Shown piece by piece: positions 5,728-7,552 of a DNA stretch of 7,552 nt. The position numbers and the translations under genes were made by a program. The notes below the pieces were generated by a model, which did not search any database, had not been told where the DNA came from, and saw nothing but the letters and a program-made list of their open reading frames with translations. Every line of letters begins with the position of its first letter. The stretch's first letter is position 1. Source of the DNA: an uncultured Methylocystaceae bacterium (GTDB lineage Bacteria; Pseudomonadota; Alphaproteobacteria; Rhizobiales; Beijerinckiaceae); assembly GCA_945956975.1 (NCBI GenBank), contig CAMFKC010000100.1:1-7552 (forward strand), in the 5' to 3' direction.

Positions 5728-5739
5728 TGGCGACGATGT

Positions 5740-5771
5740 CCTCCCTCACCCCGTGAACGGGGAGAGGGAGG
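5740..5771. repeat. Long imperfect palindrome between convergent genes (REP-like element or bidirectional terminator)
   Basis: Left arm CCTCCCTC-A-CCCCGT (5740-5754) pairs with ACGGGG-A-GAGGGAGG (5757-5771): 14 of 15 positions match, with one central A.A mismatch. The tip would open to a small TGAA loop. It fills the gap between the second GFA gene and bfr. Neither strand has a T-tract after the stem, so it is not a standard intrinsic terminator. From memory, C/T-rich and G/A-rich palindromes of this style (CCTC...CCCCG / CGGGG...GAGG) are dispersed in many alphaproteobacterial genomes; the copy number here cannot be judged from one window. Confidence 0.6.
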
Positions 5772-5778
5772 AAACGTC

Positions 5779-6258
5779 CTAATCTTCAAGACCGCCGATG
5801 TGTTTCTGGGCGTAGAGTTGCACGCCAACCTGCTTGATCAGTTCGAGCTGGGTTTCGAGGAAGTCGATGTGATGCTCCTCATCGCCCGCCAGTTCCTCGA
5901 ACAGGACTTTCGAGACGCGGTCGTTGATCGACTCGCAATATTGCGCGGCTTCGAGATAGAGCGCGCGCGCGCCGATCTCGGCGGCTAGGTCGCACTTCAG
6001 AATTTCCTCGACAGTCTCGCCGATGCGCAGCGGCTCGAGGCTCTGCATGTTGGGGAAGCCCTCGAGGAAGAGGATGCGCGCGACGAACTTGTCGGCGTGC
6101 TCCATCTCCTCGATGGATTCCTTGCGCCACTGCTTGGCGAGTTCCTTGTATCCCCAATCGTCCAGAATGCGGTAGTGCAGCCAGTACTGGTTGATCGCGG
6201 TCAGCTCGCTGCGCAATCCGCGATTGAGATATTCGATGACCTTGTCGTCGCCCTTCAT
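5779..6258 (-). CDS. bfr: Bacterioferritin
   Basis: 159 residues, matching E. coli Bfr in length and numbering. All dinuclear ferroxidase ligands are present at canonical positions: Glu18, Glu51, His54, Glu94, Glu127 and His130. Met52, the axial ligand of the inter-subunit haem b, is retained, which separates Bfr from plain ferritins. Known role: 24-subunit cytoplasmic cages oxidise Fe(II) and store ferric mineral; haem takes electrons from Bfd for iron release. ATG (complement of 6256-6258) has a strong AAGGAG (complement of 6265-6270) 6 nt upstream. It lies 33 nt downstream of bfd on the same strand, with no terminator between, so the two form an operon. Regulation probably acts from the dyad at 6615-6633 upstream of bfd. 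The C-terminal tail is slightly Gly-rich (HIGGLED). Identity is very secure. Confidence 0.98.
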   Translation of the reverse strand: MKGDDKVIEYLNRGLRSELTAINQYWLHYRILDDWGYKELAKQWRKESIEEMEHADKFVARILFLEGFPNMQSLEPLRIGETVEEILKCDLAAEIGARALYLEAAQYCESINDRVSKVLFEELAGDEEHHIDFLETQLELIKQVGVQLYAQKHIGGLED

Positions 6259-6291
6259 ACCATTCTCCTTCAGAACCCAATTCGGCGTGCG

Positions 6292-6531
6292 TCATGCCGC
6301 TTCCACGCCTGCCGCCGTGTCCACGCAGGGGCAAGAGTCCGGCGTGCAGGCGCAATCGATCTCGCGCTGCTCGCGCAGCAGGGCCGCGATCGTCGGCGCG
6401 CAGCGCCCGCAGTCGGGCTTGCAGTCCAGCAGTCCGTAGACGTCGAGCACACGCAGCGGCTTGCCGCCGGCTGCGGCAGCGCAGGCGCGGATGGCGCGGT
6501 CGGTCAGGTGGTTGCAGGAGCAGACGATCAT
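6292..6531 (-). CDS. bfd: Bacterioferritin-associated ferredoxin (Bfd-type [2Fe-2S] protein) with Cys-rich tail
   Basis: 79 residues from ATG (complement of 6529-6531). The [2Fe-2S] cysteines are CSC (Cys4, Cys6) and CGRC (Cys41, Cys44), with an extra Cys37 inside CKPDCGRC; the start MIVCSCN matches the E. coli Bfd start register. E. coli Bfd has about 64 residues. Here a C-terminal extension adds four cysteines in the pattern CxCx4CxC (Cys60, 62, 67, 69), then VDTAAGVEAA. Known role: reduces the Bfr haem to mobilise stored iron. A TTG at 6543 would add MARV, but AAGGG abuts it directly, so ATG is preferred; for the ATG the same AAGGG is 12 nt away, so the ribosome site is poor either way. 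The gene precedes bfr by 33 nt as the first gene of the operon. The tail might bind a second metal or be redox active; that is inference. Confidence 0.9.
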   Translation of the reverse strand: MIVCSCNHLTDRAIRACAAAAGGKPLRVLDVYGLLDCKPDCGRCAPTIAALLREQREIDCACTPDSCPCVDTAAGVEAA

Positions 6532-6614
6532 GACGCGCGCCAACCCTTTTCGATCGGATGCCCTTAGGCAAGCAATTTCTCAGCCTGCGCGGTTCGAAAG
6601 CCGATTCCAAAAAA

Positions 6615-6633
6615 ATCTGGAAATGTTCTAGGA
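6615..6633. promoter_or_regulatory. Putative iron-control box (Irr/ICE-like dyad) upstream of bfd-bfr
   Basis: On the reverse strand the site reads TCCTAGAA-CAT-TTCCAGAT. The core is GAA-N3-TTC, with matching CT/AG flanks one base out (forward CTGGAA 6617-6622, ATG, TTCTAG 6626-6631). Rhizobial iron-control elements bound by Irr have, as I recall, a TTTAGAA-N3-TTCTAAA-like form, and bfr is a known member of Irr regulons. The site is 84 nt upstream of the bfd ATG and 34 nt upstream of the divergent secreted-protein gene, so it could serve both. A seven-A run (6609-6615) flanks it. The match is imperfect and no clear -35/-10 pair was found. Confidence 0.4.
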
Positions 6634-6666
6634 CTCTGTTGCGGCAGAGACTGTGCTGGAGCCAAC

Positions 6667-7552
6667 ATGCGTTTCTCCTGGGTGTTCACGCTGCTGGCCG
6701 CTGCCGCAAGCGTAGCCACGCCAAGCGTAGCCGACGCGCGGAATTTTCTGGCGACCGGCGCGCAATGTCGCGCGCAGGGCGGAGCGCCCGACAGCGCCGT
6801 GACGAGTCGCGCCGATCCGGATCCCGTCCGCAACTGCTATGTGCGTGACACTTCAGTCCCGAATGTGCAGTCGCCGCGACGAAGTTCGGTCGCGCCGAGC
6901 GTTCCGATCCCTTCGGCCGGCGGCGGCGCAGCCGGGGTGCTCGGCGGGATCGCCGGCGTACTCGGCGCCGGCGCCGCGCTCATCGATGCCCTGCCGAGCG
7001 AGCAGTCCGCGCCTGCCGAGGCTCCCGAACCCGAGCCGCAAGCCGAGTCGCAAGCCGAGCCGTCTGCGCCAATCGCGCCCGCGCGCCGTCCAGCAGCAGC
7101 GCCTCAGCGCCGCGCCCCGCCTTCGAGCCCACAGCGTGTAGCTGCGGACGAAAAGGTTCTGGAATGCAAGGCTTTGCTGGTGGAACGCCGCAATGTCGAG
7201 GCGAAGGCCTGCTTTCTCGAGGCGAAGGCGCTCTATGACGAAGCCCTGGCGGTTGAAGAGGCGTCTCTCGGCCGGCCGGCGCGGCGGACGAGCCTGCGCG
7301 ACCACGGGCGGACGCAGGGCAAGGTTCCCGAAGGCTGCCTCGTGGTCGGCCGGCCAAAGGCCGCAGGCGTCGGCTGCGGTCAACGCCGTCAATGGTTCTG
7401 GACGCCCGTTGCGATCAGGAAGAACGCGCACTGTCCAACAAATTTCAACGTCGTCTACGTCGATCCCGAAGACGGAAAGATCAAGCCGGCGGAAGAATTT
7501 CCGGGACGCCTGCAGACCTGCGGGGAAGGCGTCACGCAGGCATGGATCGACC
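6667..7552 (+). CDS. Secreted, cysteine-containing protein with Gly-rich and Pro/Ala-rich regions (3' end outside the window)
   Basis: The frame is open from ATG 6667 to the right edge (295 complete codons, no stop), with GGAG (6658-6661) 5 nt upstream. I do not recognise the family. Residues 1-24 form a clear Sec signal peptide: a short N-terminus, the hydrophobic core FTLLAAAASVA, and an AxA-type site ADA (22-24). The mature part has an N-terminal section with Cys34 and Cys57, then a Gly/Ala/Leu-rich stretch (85-106, GGxxGVLGGIAGVLGAG-like) resembling a glycine zipper. A Pro/Ala/Glu/Gln-rich linker (111-157) follows, then a charged, probably helical segment (158-200, with Cys167 and Cys182). 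The final Cys-bearing domain (Cys224, 237, 256, 285) is rich in aromatic residues (RRQWFWTP, NFNVVYVDPEDGK). An even number of exported cysteines suggests disulfides. It is likely periplasmic or envelope-associated. It is divergent from bfd, sharing the region with the possible iron box. Confidence 0.85.
   Translation, partial: MRFSWVFTLLAAAASVATPSVADARNFLATGAQCRAQGGAPDSAVTSRADPDPVRNCYVRDTSVPNVQSPRRSSVAPSVPIPSAGGGAAGVLGGIAGVLGAGAALIDALPSEQSAPAEAPEPEPQAESQAEPSAPIAPARRPAAAPQRRAPPSSPQRVAADEKVLECKALLVERRNVEAKACFLEAKALYDEALAVEEASLGRPARRTSLRDHGRTQGKVPEGCLVVGRPKAAGVGCGQRRQWFWTPVAIRKNAHCPTNFNVVYVDPEDGKIKPAEEFPGRLQTCGEGVTQAWID

Noticed and set aside
5879..6610. Reverse-strand frame (243 codons) spanning bfr and bfd in another register
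   Set aside because: It overlaps two certain genes on the same strand, crosses their intergenic gap and regulatory region, and is rich in Arg and Ala without motifs.
6707..6732. Eleven-base direct repeat CAAGCGTAGCC at 15-nt spacing
   Set aside because: It falls inside the signal peptide of the secreted protein, encoding a repeated Ser-Val-Ala. There are only two copies, so it looks like local slippage or codon coincidence, not a functional repeat.
1..7552. Defence island, secondary-metabolite cluster, CRISPR array or mobile element
   Set aside because: Both strands were read for repeats with regular spacing, transposase or integrase motifs and clustered unknown genes. The window holds housekeeping and single accessory genes in alternating orientation, with no such system visible.

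Overview
This GC-rich window comes from an alphaproteobacterial chromosome, most likely Hyphomicrobiales (Rhizobiales). The best evidence is the ribosomal protein S4 gene: it is cysteine-free and 205 residues long, with the N-terminus (MTKRAESKYKIDRRMGQNIW) typical of that order. The bacterioferritin gene and the small putative membrane protein downstream of rpsD also fit. The genus cannot be fixed from the sequence. The window reads as housekeeping chromosome with small accessory enzymes between conserved genes. I see no transposase, integrase, phage gene, CRISPR array, tRNA or rRNA.

Layout: The window opens inside the 3' part of glutamate racemase (murI, +). Two forward genes follow: an alpha/beta hydrolase (547-1371) and a zinc-independent MDR-family NADP-dependent oxidoreductase (1440-2441). 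The latter faces a GFA-family zinc protein (2458-2862, -) across a 16-nt gap, and its terminator lies in the last codons of the opposing gene. A small two-helix membrane protein (2925-3158, -) borders a stretch richer in A+T and a 459-nt gene-free region. That region holds a TTGACA promoter candidate and a long, structured leader for rpsD (3618-4235, +), which ends in a textbook terminator.

After rpsD come a 67-residue two-helix membrane protein (4402-4605, +), an RBBP9/YdeN-type serine hydrolase (4618-5178, -) and a second, divergent GFA-family protein (5317-5727, +). A long near-perfect palindrome separates this last gene from bacterioferritin (5779-6258, -). Bacterioferritin sits downstream of its [2Fe-2S] partner Bfd (6292-6531, -) in a two-gene iron-storage operon. 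The window closes with the 5' part of a divergently transcribed gene for a secreted, cysteine-containing protein (6667 onward, +).

How the genes work together: bfd-bfr is the one clear functional unit. Bfr stores iron, and Bfd passes electrons to its haem so that iron can be released. An imperfect dyad resembling the rhizobial Irr/ICE iron-control box lies upstream. The other genes look like separate single-gene units, with three convergent junctions that each carry a hairpin or dyad. I found no convincing novel multigene system. The best leads are the putative iron box, the Cys-rich tail of Bfd, the unfamiliar secreted protein at the right edge, the rpsD leader, and the palindrome at 5740-5771.
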